Part shown: positions 13,888 through 26,090 of the stretch, in pieces | How positions within the stretch are numbered: position 1 is the first letter of the stretch | Layout of the letters: every line of letters begins with the position of its first letter | Origin: Ooceraea biroi | Taxonomy: Eukaryota; Arthropoda; Insecta; Hymenoptera; Formicidae | DNA length: 64,000 nt | Direction: 5' to 3' | Assembly: GCF_003672135.1 (NCBI RefSeq) | Contig: NC_039515.1 | Location: 9,176,001 to 9,240,000, forward strand | Translations under genes and position numbers: made by a program | Notes under the pieces: model-generated | What the model saw: the letters and a program-made list of their open reading frames with translations, nothing else | Database searches by the model: none | What the model was told of the DNA's origin: nothing

Positions 13888-16663
13888 CGACGATGCTTGT
13901 ATGCAGAACAGATGACAGCCATTATCTCATAATTATTACTGGAAACAATGTTTTGCGACACCCGTTTTACCGGTAAGTCATCACGCGTACGGCAACCACG
14001 TGTGGGGATAAAAAGTGACGACTGACGGAGGGTACCCAAACGACAAAACGACAAAACGAGTCGGACTCCCTCATTTAAGCTCGCCGAAAACGCGCTCTCC
14101 GGATTGGCCGGTGCTCTTAAGGCAAGCGGACGGCAAAAAACGGCGAGATATTCCGGGAGCGGGGATTAAAATATGCGGCCGTAAATGTCGAGCGCGAAGG
14201 AGTCGGGCGGGTGGCGTTGAAAGCACCGCGAAAATCGCGAAATGCGAATCCTACGGCCCGCGAAACGTCCCGCGCGCGGGATTCGGGACCGAGCTCACGT
14301 GATCGGAGGCAAGGAGGAGGGGACAGGGGAGGAAGTGGGCCGGTGTCGCAAAGTCACCGGGGGGAAAGAACAATGCAGATATAACGAGGAGAAGCGAAAT
14401 AACACGCGGAAAACTCGCCGGCGGAAATCCGGCTTTCCTCCGCGTGAGGATAGAAGGGAATGAAGAGGGGTGAGGAGGGGGGGTGGAGCGAAATAATTAC
14501 CCCGTGCAAATATTCGTAGGCGCTTACGGGGTATCTCTCTTCTCGCTGCTTGCCCCCGGCTCGCCCCCTGCTATCCTCCCTTTCTCGCAGTCCCTTACTC
14601 CGCGCTCGTTCACCATCCCTCTCGCTTCCAGCAAACTGGCTTGGTCAAGATTTACATAAGAATAACCTGGAACAACAATCCCTCGAACAATTACCTCCGT
14701 ATTTAGCCGGCCATCGTTCCCCTGCCGCGCGGACGACACGCGGACCGTGTATTATTCTAATAAGCCGAGCCGTACCGTTCAACAATGATATCCAACATGT
14801 GGAACGGGGAATAGGAGCAAAGTTATTTTTCGAGCTAACGCGACTGGGTCGCTGCCTTAGTTAACCCGCGCCGCGGTTCTTTCCTGGGTCGCTGTCAAGC
14901 GAGAAAGTCGAAAAGGTGCACTATGCACATCAAAAAGGAGCGCGTCACGTGATTCATCCACGTGATGATTATCATTCTATAGTATGCCAACTTCGCGTAT
15001 CTATTTACTTATTATCCTTTTCAGAGATTGATTATCCATAAAAGCACGATTAATTCGACGTTTTTCCCTTCCATCAACCAAATGCAGAACGCCATTAATA
15101 ATCAAATCCATGCGACGATCTGACTCTCGCGAAGAGACGCGTTCTCGCGGTGCCGCATTACGCGCCGAGTAAATTATAATGACGAGTCCCTTTGGACGCC
15201 GCGTGAAACACGCGATGTCAACATTCGAAGAGGGTGGTCGCATCGAGGCAGTATTTCGGCACGGCACACGCGAAATATGTACCGAATAAAGAAAAATTGA
15301 CCGGGATATATCGCAAAAAACGCCAGAGGGCCTCACTTTGACGGGCGCGCGGCGCGTTACGCGCGTCGCGCGTCGTCGCCGAAGGCTGGATGATGCGAGC
15401 AAACTCGCGCGGTGTTATATTTCAATCACGTTTGTACCGACTTTGATTATTCGCGATTCGACCGGCCGACAGTAACGCGTGGCCTAACGAACGATCTGTC
15501 CGATGCGATTGATCGGGTTATCGAATCATTTTCCGTATTCCTCTGCGCGCGCCATTTTTCGCACGCCATAAAGGCTTTTTTTACGAATCACCATTGATAC
15601 TTGCGAATTGTCGTCCATTAAATTTATATTAATCTGATCTCAAAGTTTCCCCGGTTTGCAAAGAGGTTGAAGGTTTTTTGCTCCGATGCAAGTAGAATTT
15701 ACTACGCGTTTCAATAGTTAGTTTAACATCTTATTTTAAGTTTAAGATTATTAAAACTAAAAGTTGATATAATATTACGAAAACTCAAATTTAGAATTTT
15801 GTGTCCTTAGTTTACACGACTGTTTGATCCCGAGTTTAGTTGACGAAAACGCGTCCCAACGCTTCGATCACATAATCGAAACTCTTTGAAGATACAGAAC
15901 AGAATGCACATTGATATGATGACGCGATAAATCACGGATAAATCCCGCCGGAAGGTTTTGCTGCCATTGCGCGAATACCAAATATCGATTTCATTTTCAT
16001 CTCCCTGCACGACTGTATTTTCTGTGTCAACCGTATAGGTTTCCCAACATGGCTGAACGTGCATCAGGCGTCTATTGTATACCGCAACCCTCAAGTGCCG
16101 TGCTATACCTGCGAATAATTGGTATAACGTTGTCGAAATTGGATTACGTCGTACGATTAATTATAACGTACAAAAGTCCGTCTACTTTGCGCTAATTACT
16201 CCCTCTATCTATCTCGCTGCACGTGGAATGGTAGGTACTTGACACCGGTATTCTAAATATGTACCAAACTGTCAAACGTAATAAGGTATCGTGCAAATAT
16301 CTTACAAAGACCGACTATCTCTAAATGAACTTTTTTCTGAGCAAAAGTTCGGTACTTTAACACACCGGTAAAAAATGCTAATGCCGGCACTTTTAAAATT
16401 TCACGGATATCTTATAGAATGTGAAAAGTGCTCCCGTAGTCCGCGCGCGGTGCATTGAGCGTTCTCCAAAATCTCGGCAAATCTCAAAGCGGAAACTAAG
16501 CCGATAGTCTCTGCCGGCTCTTCTTTCGTGGGATGGCAGAACAATGAAGTCTACCTGCGTTATGTCCGAGCGCGGCCGGTTACGGGAGTTAAAATCAAGT
16601 AAAATCCTCCCTCTCTTCGCTTTTTGTTCCTACTTACGTCCACGTTCGCTCCCATTCGCACGT

Positions 16664-16682
16664 GCGCGCGCGCGCGCGCGCG
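16664..16682. repeat. (CG)n dinucleotide run
   Basis: An uninterrupted alternating GC run of about 19 bp. Such tracts are prone to form left-handed DNA; no gene overlaps it. Confidence 0.85.
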
Positions 16683-16850
16683 AATTTATTCACGTAGTTA
16701 TACACGCGCTGTTATGACCGTACGCTTTTGTTAACGGCCGCGTTTCCGACTGTGTTCTACAGGGATGTGTTTGCGCGGAGCTTCAAACACGCGAAGCGTT
16801 ATTTTTTTCTCTTTATGTGATAGTAGTCATTTGCCGAGATAAAAATCGGT

Positions 16851-19800
16851 CGATATTATCGAGACAAAAGTGTAAGTGTACACTCGTGTTCGCGAATACG
16901 CGCTCTTCCGCGCGCGCATTGGAGAGGTCCGATCGTACTTGAGTCGAAAATCCCACCGAAACAACTCGCGACGATTGTTGGAGGAACATTCGCGTAGCTA
17001 AATACCTGAGTCCCGCTCGAGTCCCGTTGCCTTCCGCTTTTCTCCGGGATGTTGCGCTTACGCGTGAAAAGAACGAGAGAGTCGGAGAGGGAGCGCGCGA
17101 GACGAGAAAGAGGGCCTGAGAGGAAGTATAGATTCGACATGCACGCGAGCGAGTTTTTTAATCTTTCAATGGGCCTCCTACGCTCTGGAAAGCTCCGCTC
17201 TTCCTGTCTGCCCCCGCCATCACCCTCCCCCTGGCCACTCGATTCTGCAAACCCCTCTCGAACCTTCATCCCACTTCAACCCTACCACCCGCTGCCCGCT
17301 CGACTGCCTGTCTCTCGATATATTTACATATTTTCGTGATATTTCGCGACGTTAATCCCTGAGCCTTCCTATTCCCTCCCCCGCATTCTCCCTCTTTTCC
17401 CACCCCTTTGCACCAGCGAGCGCGAATTAAATGTGAAAACTCGCCTCCGGCTGTTTTCTCTCTCTCTGTCTCTCTTTCTCTCTCCCTTCCCTCTCTCATT
17501 CTCCAACGGAGCTTTATTGTCAAATTCGCGCTCGGTTACGGTTTCCTCTCACTCGCTCGACGATTTTCTCTCGACATTTTTTTTCATCGATATTTGCTTG
17601 TCGTTGTTATTGTGTCGTTGCACCGAGAGTTGCGCTCCGTTTTTTTCCTGGAGGGTCGGCAAGAGGATCAACGTGGCGCGCAAGGAGGGCACTTGGTCGG
17701 ACCATTCGTCGAGCGGATTCCGGCGATTTGCCGAAATGCAACGACGACGACGGCGACCTCGACCGAGCATGGTTCGCCGTTGAATTTTTTGAAGACTGCG
17801 AGGCGCGAGAGTCCTCCGAGGGGATTCAAAGGCGCGGAAATTGTGTCAGCCGCCATGAAATATGCAGACGCGCGGCGCGGTTCGGCTGATCCGTCGTTTC
17901 ACCTTCCCTCACGTGGATGAGGCAACGGCTGATACCGCAAGCCGAAGAACATCTTCATAGCCGGAACTCACGTCAGATTCCTTACATGAAGTATGAGCTC
18001 CCATTGGGATTCGCTAAAGTACCGAACGCGAGTGTACGAGCTACGCGTAACCGGGCGAGCTCTCAAAAATAAGCTCATAGTGATATAGAGATGCATGCAC
18101 GTAAAAGGGTCAAAGTTGCAGGATTTGTCACTTGCGTTTATGAGTTACTACGCCTGAAATATAAAATTGGAACGCATTGCCACGCATAATCTCTAAAATC
18201 TCGATCTCGATCTTGAATCGAAGAACGGTCAATCGTACGAGCGGGCCAAACCGCACTAATTTTTCGGAAGGTCCGAGAGCTATCGGGACGAAAGCCGGGG
18301 CAATCTGTCTGGCGATCCGTCTGACTCTCCTTGAGAGGAGATCTGATACGAAGGGAGGATTTGGAGAAGCGCGCACGCGATCAAAGAGCGATTTTGAAGG
18401 GTGCGCTGCGAAGGATCCAACCGGGACGCAATCCCGCAAACACGGGAGCGAGATCGATTCTCTCGGAGAGAAGCGCTCGTGGGAGGCTTCTCTCAGCACG
18501 CTCGATTTACGAGCGATTCAACGACACCGGGGAGACGGACGAGAGGGACAACGAGATAAGATTAGACATGGCACGAAAGCCATCCCACTTCAGATGAGGT
18601 CCGCTCGCGCGGAGTCATTGCGTCGAAAGCGGAAGCGAGAGAAACGCTGCACTTAATTACGTTATCCGAATCGACGTCGTTCGACGTTGCTTTTACTCAA
18701 ATTTCAGCCACAAAACGAAACGTTTACTCGATTGAAATTTTCAACGGGCGCTTCAGGGTGTCTTTAGGGTGTATCGGGCAATTGAGAAATATTAACCGTC
18801 CGCTTTTTCGTGTGCTCGAGCGTCGCGGATTTCCGTGAAAGCGCTGTTCCTCAGCAAGCTCCTCGAGTCGTACGGTGAAATTATTCGAGAGTGTCGTTCT
18901 GTTTGCGCTGCGGTGGTTAATCGTGCGCTTTATGGGGACGATCGCGAGGGGCCGATCGTCGGCAGCGGAAACCGCCGGCTCTTTAGCATCGGCCACGATA
19001 CGATCTCGGCGCGCCGCACTCACGAGGATCTAATACGCCGGGAGTCCCTAATCTGATCCCGGGAACGCCGGGAACGAACCGTTCGCAGTTATTACGCGCG
19101 ACTACGTCCTCGATAGGGGATGCACACACGTGCACGCATACGTGTATATATCGTTATGGATACAAGCACGAATGATAGTTGGAGAGATCGGGATCGTCCC
19201 TGCGGGCGCCAATTCTATGGCTGAGGAGAACACAGGAGTGGGCGGGAGGGAGGAAGGAAGGAAGGGATGCGAAGGACCTGCGAAGGAAGGACGCTTATTC
19301 CGTAAGCGCCATTTCTCACACGGACTCGAACCTCCATTACACCTGCGATTCTCAGCCACGAAAGCATCGCCTCGGCACCGAGCCGCGAATGATCGTTCAT
19401 CCGGTCTATCCGATCGCGGAGATGCATCTGCGCTATCAAATGACTACGAGCGAATGATTTAGACTCTGAATCAGTCAGGTTCTCGGGAGAGAAAGCAAAA
19501 GGGAAGAATGATTATTTAGACAGAATGAGGAAAATATTCGCTGATTTTCGTATGAGGAAGATGTCAAGTTGGCACGCAACCTTTTCGGATCTCTACTTTG
19601 TGCAGCTTGATCGATGTGTCACGGGACGAAGGATAGTCGTCGTTGAAGGGATACTCTCGTGGTCGAAGGTTGTTGCGACGCGCACGACGTGGTATACGCG
19701 CGCAAGCAGGGCATAAACCGAGACAATAGCCACCTCAGGGCATTCGAGATGACCGCCATTAGGAACGCGTCCCTCATCTCCCTCGTTCTACGCTCCTTGT

Positions 19801-22800
19801 CGCGTGTGCATGTACGTATGTACAGCACGGACGACAAACTCGACGATGGCGAAACTTCGCGCGCGACCGCGCACTGACATTATGCACCTGTGAGAAAAGC
19901 CAACCGGCATCTAATCGCGTTTACCCGGTTTCGACGCGCGCCGGCGTTCGGAAATATAACTACGAGGGTGTGGCTCCTGTGATCAGTTTAGCGTGCGCGA
20001 GCGGAAATTCGAAGACGTCAATTAAGAAGCCGCCCTTGGGCGATCGTAAGATAACTTTAGGACGAGGGACATGGAGCGAGATTTCGGCGGGTCAAATACT
20101 CTCTTCTTCCTCTTCTCTCTTTATCTCTCACTTGAGCTACTTTTTAGCGTGAAACGCGAACGGGTTTCCGATTGAACTCGGCGTAGAAATCTTGGCGTCG
20201 AACGGAACGGCACAACTTGCGGGTATTTGCGATAATATCGGAATCGGAATCCGGAATTTCCGCGGGAAGTTCGTACTGGACTATGAGCATTATTCTCACG
20301 CGCGATAATCGCGAGCTTTGCGACGAGGAAAGCAGCGGGGAGAGTAAGAGAACGAAAGATAGAGACCAAGAGAGAAAGGAAGAGAGAGAGAGAGAAATTT
20401 CCAAGGTATTCGAGGCGCGAACGCGAAAGGAGGAGTTTCGGGCCCGAAGCCGGAGGGCGAGGGAGGTTTCCGCGCGAGGATATATGGAGGGACGAAAAGG
20501 GGGGACTAGCAGGGAGGAAAGGGTGGCGTACGTGGCCTCTACGAGTGAGTAATAAGCACCTGCCCGCCTTGGAACCAGCGACTTGATTCATTTCGCGGTA
20601 AGTACAGAGCGCACCGAACGCCCCGGCCCGCAAACGCCTTAGGCCGAGTTCACCGAGACCTTCCTGTTCTTCTTCTTGTCCGCCTGCCCATAATACCTAC
20701 GCATTCCCGATCCGACAAGCCCACGTTTCCTCGCTAGCGATTTCGTCCGCGTTCCCGTTCACGCTTGGCTATCTAAGGTCTCTCGCAAAGTACCGCTTCT
20801 AGCGAGCCAAGTCGAGCGAATAATTAGAATACGTGTGCAAGCGAAAATATCGGAAGGCGAGATGATCGGTCGCAGCGATTGCATCGACGCATAACGGGAA
20901 GATGTCATATCTGGTAGTTATTAAATTGTAAAAAGATACTGTACGACGAGAGGGAGGGGGGAGAGCACACGTGCTCTCGTTTGGAGGCGTTCTCGCGCGT
21001 GAAGCAGTTTGGCGCAATTGCGCTGTAATTCAGTGTAAAGAAAGTCAGCATAATGTCCCATGAAGGAAGGTGTATAGCGGCAGACGCGAGAATGCTCAAG
21101 GGCCGCGAGGGAGGATCAGCGTATTTTGTAAAATTCAGAACCGCCTGCTGAGGCCTCGTTTCACGCGCAGTAAACGCGCTTCCGAAGTACAATTTCGCCG
21201 AAAACTCGAGAATATTTCACGATTTCGCGGAACGATCGGTATAGCCCCGTGGAATCTTTATCGCGCGCTTTCGCCGGGCAAACAGACGAATCCATAACGT
21301 TTATACCGCCTTTTACTACTTGGGCCATCATAGCTCGCGATCGCCCGACTAACATTTTCAGCTCGTTCGCTAACGCGAAACAAAAGCGCTTGTGAATTGT
21401 ACGGAAAGAACAAACTTTCCTTCCATCTAGTTTTTCCGAATATAATTATATGAAATAACCTACTAACAAAAATGCAAATTACATTAACTTTAATCAAGCA
21501 TACGATGTTAATTAACGGGTTAACATTCTACAAATATATAAATTGAATAATGAACTTTTACGCTATATTGGCGTGGAATGAAAGGTATTTCCTTGTTTTC
21601 TCGCGTATCAAGGGATTAATTGAGCGATTAATGTTAGCCATCAGGTTGGTGGGAATCCATCCGCGACATGAGGCACGTTTTTTAAACCGTATGAAGGAAT
21701 GAGGAATGAGCTTAACTAGCCGGGCATGAAACGGCTATCGGACAAAAGCCGGCGATAATTGGTTCTGGGTGAGTAAGGATGCAGGAGGAGTGCAAACACG
21801 AAAGAAGAGCAGGTCAGGGGAGGAAGATTCACGAGAGGACACGAATTAACTATTCTATTGGCCGGCGGCGGTGGTTTTGTCGAATATTTTTGAATTTCGG
21901 CAGAGGCGGCGTCAAATATTTGACTGTTTGCCTTCCATTGCCAAGATCCCCTGTTGACACGGCGCAATCGATCGCGATGTCACTTTTGTCTTTCGCCGAA
22001 TTATTCACGAGCCGCCGTTGATTCGAGTCACGGCAGTATCCATCGCCGTGGGATCGATGTATCGATCTCTCCGGGACCCGATTGTCGCTACGGAAATTCG
22101 CGGAATGCCCCACTTCTTCCGCGAATCATCATGGAATCGCCGTCCGAAAATTGATAGGGATCGATTGGACGATGACATTGTCCGGCAAAAGACAATCTCA
22201 TCGGGCAAACAATGGTGATCACGCGACATCTTGCATTTATCCAGCCCGCGTTTTATCGCGCGTGTCGCGCCTCGTTAATCAATAATTAAGGGAATTAAGC
22301 GTGGAAATTTGAACGTCGGTCACGGGAATCGTGCGCGAATGATTTTCGCAAGATTCTCAAAACCATTTAGGATTTTATTACAACGTGAATCACATGAAAT
22401 GGACGCGGGTTGCGTGCACGGTCGTTTTTAACGCCTTTTCAGCGGAGACGCGCGGCGTTGGCGTCGCCACTACCCCGCCTAATCGGGAGTTTATGCCCCC
22501 TATTCGACGGAATAAAGGGATATCCCGGGGAAGAGCGCGCGAGAGCGAATATTCGGCGGCATGGAACATTTAACGCCGTGGCGCTCAGGCCGCAGTAAAA
22601 ACGACGCCGCGCCGGTGCGACTGACAGGAAGAAGGAGGGCCGCGCCTGGGGGGGAGGTGAAGGAGGAAGAGACAGAGGTGGAGTACGGCCTTTCGTATTT
22701 GTACTCTGACGCCGAAACCGGTATATTCCCTGCCTGCGAATTTCACCTGGTTTATATTTTCTGTCGTTTCCGGCGCATCGCGTAATTTTCACTCCCCCCT

Positions 22801-24000
22801 TCTGCTATCCTCCCGCGGATCCAGCTCGCCATTCCGTCGCCCTCCGCTCACTCTCCCGGATTTTTGCGGGGATAATCCACCCACCCACGCCGCACTGACA
22901 CTTGTTTCGCTCATCGCGGCAAAGAACGCTTCCACGCGAAGAGGAAGAAGGGTAATTGCAAGGATAGCTGCGTACTACTGGGCTTGGGAAAATTGCAACG
23001 AAAAGAAGAATGATGTTACGATCGATGACGCCGCAGTGTCCTCTGACGATGAGCGTGAGAACGTACGCTGATCAAATGGTTTATGCAGTACGAACATGCA
23101 TAAATATGATATTCTCCCTGAATCACCGACGTCGCGAGAAAAAATTTAAGCGGTCGCGAAACTAAGCAAGAGGGAAAACCGAAGTAGAGAGACGTCAGCG
23201 TAGGGGCGGTCGCAGAGCGCAGGAGGGTCTTGGTCGCGCGCAAACGGTTTTTTTATTTTATCGCTTCTCCTCCGCGTCACGTACACGCCGTAAAATCCTC
23301 GAAACACGCGCTATGCGCCCGCCTGATGTACGATCGTCCGTTAATTGCCGCCAAGGTACATTTCTGAACATTCAGTGTCCGCGCTTTATTCCGCGCATTA
23401 CTATTTGAAAAGAAGGGCGCAGATGCGATGACAAATTTAGCGAATTAAGCCTACTCATTGCGAACAGGTATTTTCCGATCACTGGCCTGACGAAGAATAC
23501 GAGCTGAGCGGGGTGGTATTCACCTTCCTCTCGCATCAGTGGTCACGTAGAACATTTTGACGTTGCACCGACACTACGACGTCGCCGAAAAAGAAGCAAG
23601 AACGCGGCGGATGCGCCCCCGACCGCTCGCGCGACCGAGGGAAAACGAGAACGAGGGAGATAACGCGATTACGTCAGGTATACGACGGGGGGGAAGTTCG
23701 TGAAACTCGTACGTGGCGCGACGCAAAGTGGTCGGAAACGAGGTTATCATTTTCTCCGGGAAGAGCCGTCAGCTGGACCGACGGGAGGAGCGAGCGTTAG
23801 ACACCGCGAAAGTTGACGGGAAAAACGTTTGATGGACGAATATTCGAAGTTTTGACGGGGCCGTCGGCCGATCTCCATGAATTACAAATGAATTCGACCG
23901 CCCGTTCCCCCCGCGCACACCCGTCTTTCGCCTTTCGCCTTCCGCCGCCGCCTTCCGTGTTGGCCGTTTACTCGCCTTTCCGCGAAAACTCGAGCTATCC
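16851..24000. other. gene-poor non-coding DNA
   Basis: Several frames exceed 100 codons (for example 17408-17920 plus and 20121-20633 minus), but they contain CT/GA simple-sequence translations, lack splice-consistent partners and resemble no family I know. The base composition is CpG-rich. A pyrimidine tract lies at about 17455-17500 and a GA tract at about 20378-20396. I see no RNA gene or mobile element. Confidence 0.45.
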
Positions 24001-24966
24001 CCGGCAAAAGTTATTTGTTCTATCCCTACGAGGCGTCCGTAACTACTCCGAGCGAGACGGACGACACTGGCCACCCCGCCCACCCCTATAAACAAGTCAG
24101 CGACGGTGTGTGTGGTGAAACAAGTCCAGCTCTGTTCAAAGGCGGATTCCGTCGGATAAATATTTCAGTAAACGTGCGAAAACGACCAAGTGGAAAATTT
24201 CCCGCTCGCTGGGAAGCTCTCTGCGATCTCAAAGCGCAAAAAGCAGACTAATCAGCACTCGAGCAGCGTTTATACGCACGACGATACGCAAGAGTGCAAT
24301 CACCGAAAAGCTCTGCCGCGAATTAGAAGAGCACGATGTATTTCATTGAATTGATCAATTAATATGAATCAGCGCTAATATGGCGCGTGCATTTTTTCCG
24401 CGGTGACTTTGCTCCGACGCCGAGCGATTATTCGTTGTGTTTCGCCGCCACGCGGAGCTTACTTTTAATAAGTAATCACCCCTCCGCGCCACGTATAGCG
24501 TCAATTAATAATTCATACGCGAGGATTACGGATGGACCGGCACGTGAAGTAATTATCATACAGCTAAATTAAGAGCGTGTCTGTAATTATTATAATTATG
24601 TACTTATGATAATTACCCTCGTGTCAGGTGCTGGATCTTTTCATTTAGATGCATAGAGTTAGACAGACAAGGATTCTAGCAAAGTGTTATTATGACTTGG
24701 AACAGCCTCGATCGTTTGCAATGTGGGTATGATAACAAAAATATGGGTATGATTTTATGTTATTCTTTTATTGAGAAGACATTTTTTTCGTCTCGTATTT
24801 CTACGTTTACGGAATTTTGCACGAATTGTTAATCGTGATTGAAAAATGCACTCGCGCCGCGCGGACGACCCGTCTTAATTATTTATTTCGAAAACGTTAC
24901 ATCAAACAGAAGCGAGAAATTAAATACCGTTTGCAGCGCTTCGGGTTTGCGCGTTACCCGCTTCCT

Positions 24967-24986
24967 CATTTCATTTCATTTCATTT
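24967..24986. repeat. (ATTTC)n pentamer repeat
   Basis: Four adjacent copies of ATTTC in AT-rich non-coding DNA. Confidence 0.75.
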
Positions 24987-26066
24987 TGCGTATTCCAACC
25001 ATTTTTTGGCCAAATATTTTTTATGATCGGCCGACTGCCATCATTAACTTTTTCAAATAAATTAACGCACAAAATTCAATACCGTGCCGCCTGATTCTCC
25101 GCGTTCGCCTGTTCCCTGCTTTACATAATATCGCTATAAAATGGGAAAAACGCACTTTGCGATTATCTCGATGATTCGAAATTGCAGCCACGCTCGCCAC
25201 CCTCTTTTACATTTTACTGATCAAAGGATATTATTAAAAAAATGATGATTAAAAAAACGAAATAATCGAAAAATAATTATACAACACGAACGTGAAGCCT
25301 CGCAACAAATCTCATTAACTATATCAGAAAATAAAAGGATACAAAAGAAGAAACGCGTGTCGTAGCTGAACGTCGCGCAACGGAGTTGGAGCGGATGGCA
25401 GCGAATTTCCCGCAAACAGAAACGAGATTTCCTCGGGAAACAGAAAGCTATAATCCAAATCGGGCGAGCGGCCGACGACAAAGAAAATCTGACGCAGTGA
25501 CGGAAAGTGGCTAGTAATTGAAATTACTATCGCGAATATAGTTCGACGAGCACGCGATTCGATAAATTCGATCTCACGCTGGTCGCGGCGGCTCGCACGT
25601 GAGTTTTCAGCTCGGATCTGCTCGGCTCGGCTCGTCGCCTAAATCGAGGAGGATCGTAATCAGCCGAATAGAGCGCGCACGAAATATAGGCGCTGATAGA
25701 TCAAACAAACGTCGGATTGGATTATTTTTATCGTTGTTAATGGCGATGGCTCGGCCGGGTTTCATTTCACAAAGCCCGGCGCTAAAATCAATTCCCTTCT
25801 CCACCCCCTACCCCAGCTGCGTTCGATACACACGCGATACTCGCGCGCGCACATACACCACGTCGCTCGCCTATCGCGTACGCGAAAAAAATGTATTTCC
25901 CAAACTCCGAAAAAGTGAAAATCCTTCCGATAGCGATGCGTTGCTGCCAATAGCCTTCTCACAATCTTCAAATGACTGCGTCCATTCCGTACTTTCGGAC
26001 ACCAGGCGCGTTTTCGCACTTGCAGATTTCCGTCATCAGCTTCGAAATTGTTGTGTATGTGAGAGA

Positions 26067-26090
26067 GATAGATAGATAAATAGATAGAGA
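26067..26090. repeat. GATA-type tetranucleotide repeat
   Basis: Imperfect GATA/AATA repeats following a short GA run. No gene overlaps. Confidence 0.75.

Larger units (their letters stand above)
10251..16850. other. gene-poor non-coding DNA
   Basis: No supportable gene. It contains a short block near 11279-11380 that looks exon-like on both strands (listed separately), a three-copy 13-bp tandem repeat at 13853-13887 and a (CG)n run at 16664-16682. Around 13090-13300 there is an AT-rich patch with recurrent CTTAA/TAAGCT words. Nothing else stands out. Confidence 0.45.

Noticed and set aside
17408..17920. 170-codon plus frame
   Set aside because: It begins in a CT simple repeat translated as Ser-Leu repeats; the remainder resembles no protein family and lacks splice signals consistent with a gene.
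19318..19370. tRNA-like B-box on the minus strand (GGTTCGAGTCC)
   Set aside because: The flanking bases do not form a T-stem and no acceptor stem or A-box is found at the right distance.
20121..20633. 170-codon minus frame
   Set aside because: Ser/Leu/Arg-rich, spans a GA tract, no recognisable motif and a competing plus-strand frame of similar length.
24087..24092. TATAAA box as a promoter
   Set aside because: No initiator-like motif lies 25-35 bp downstream on the plus strand and no gene follows.
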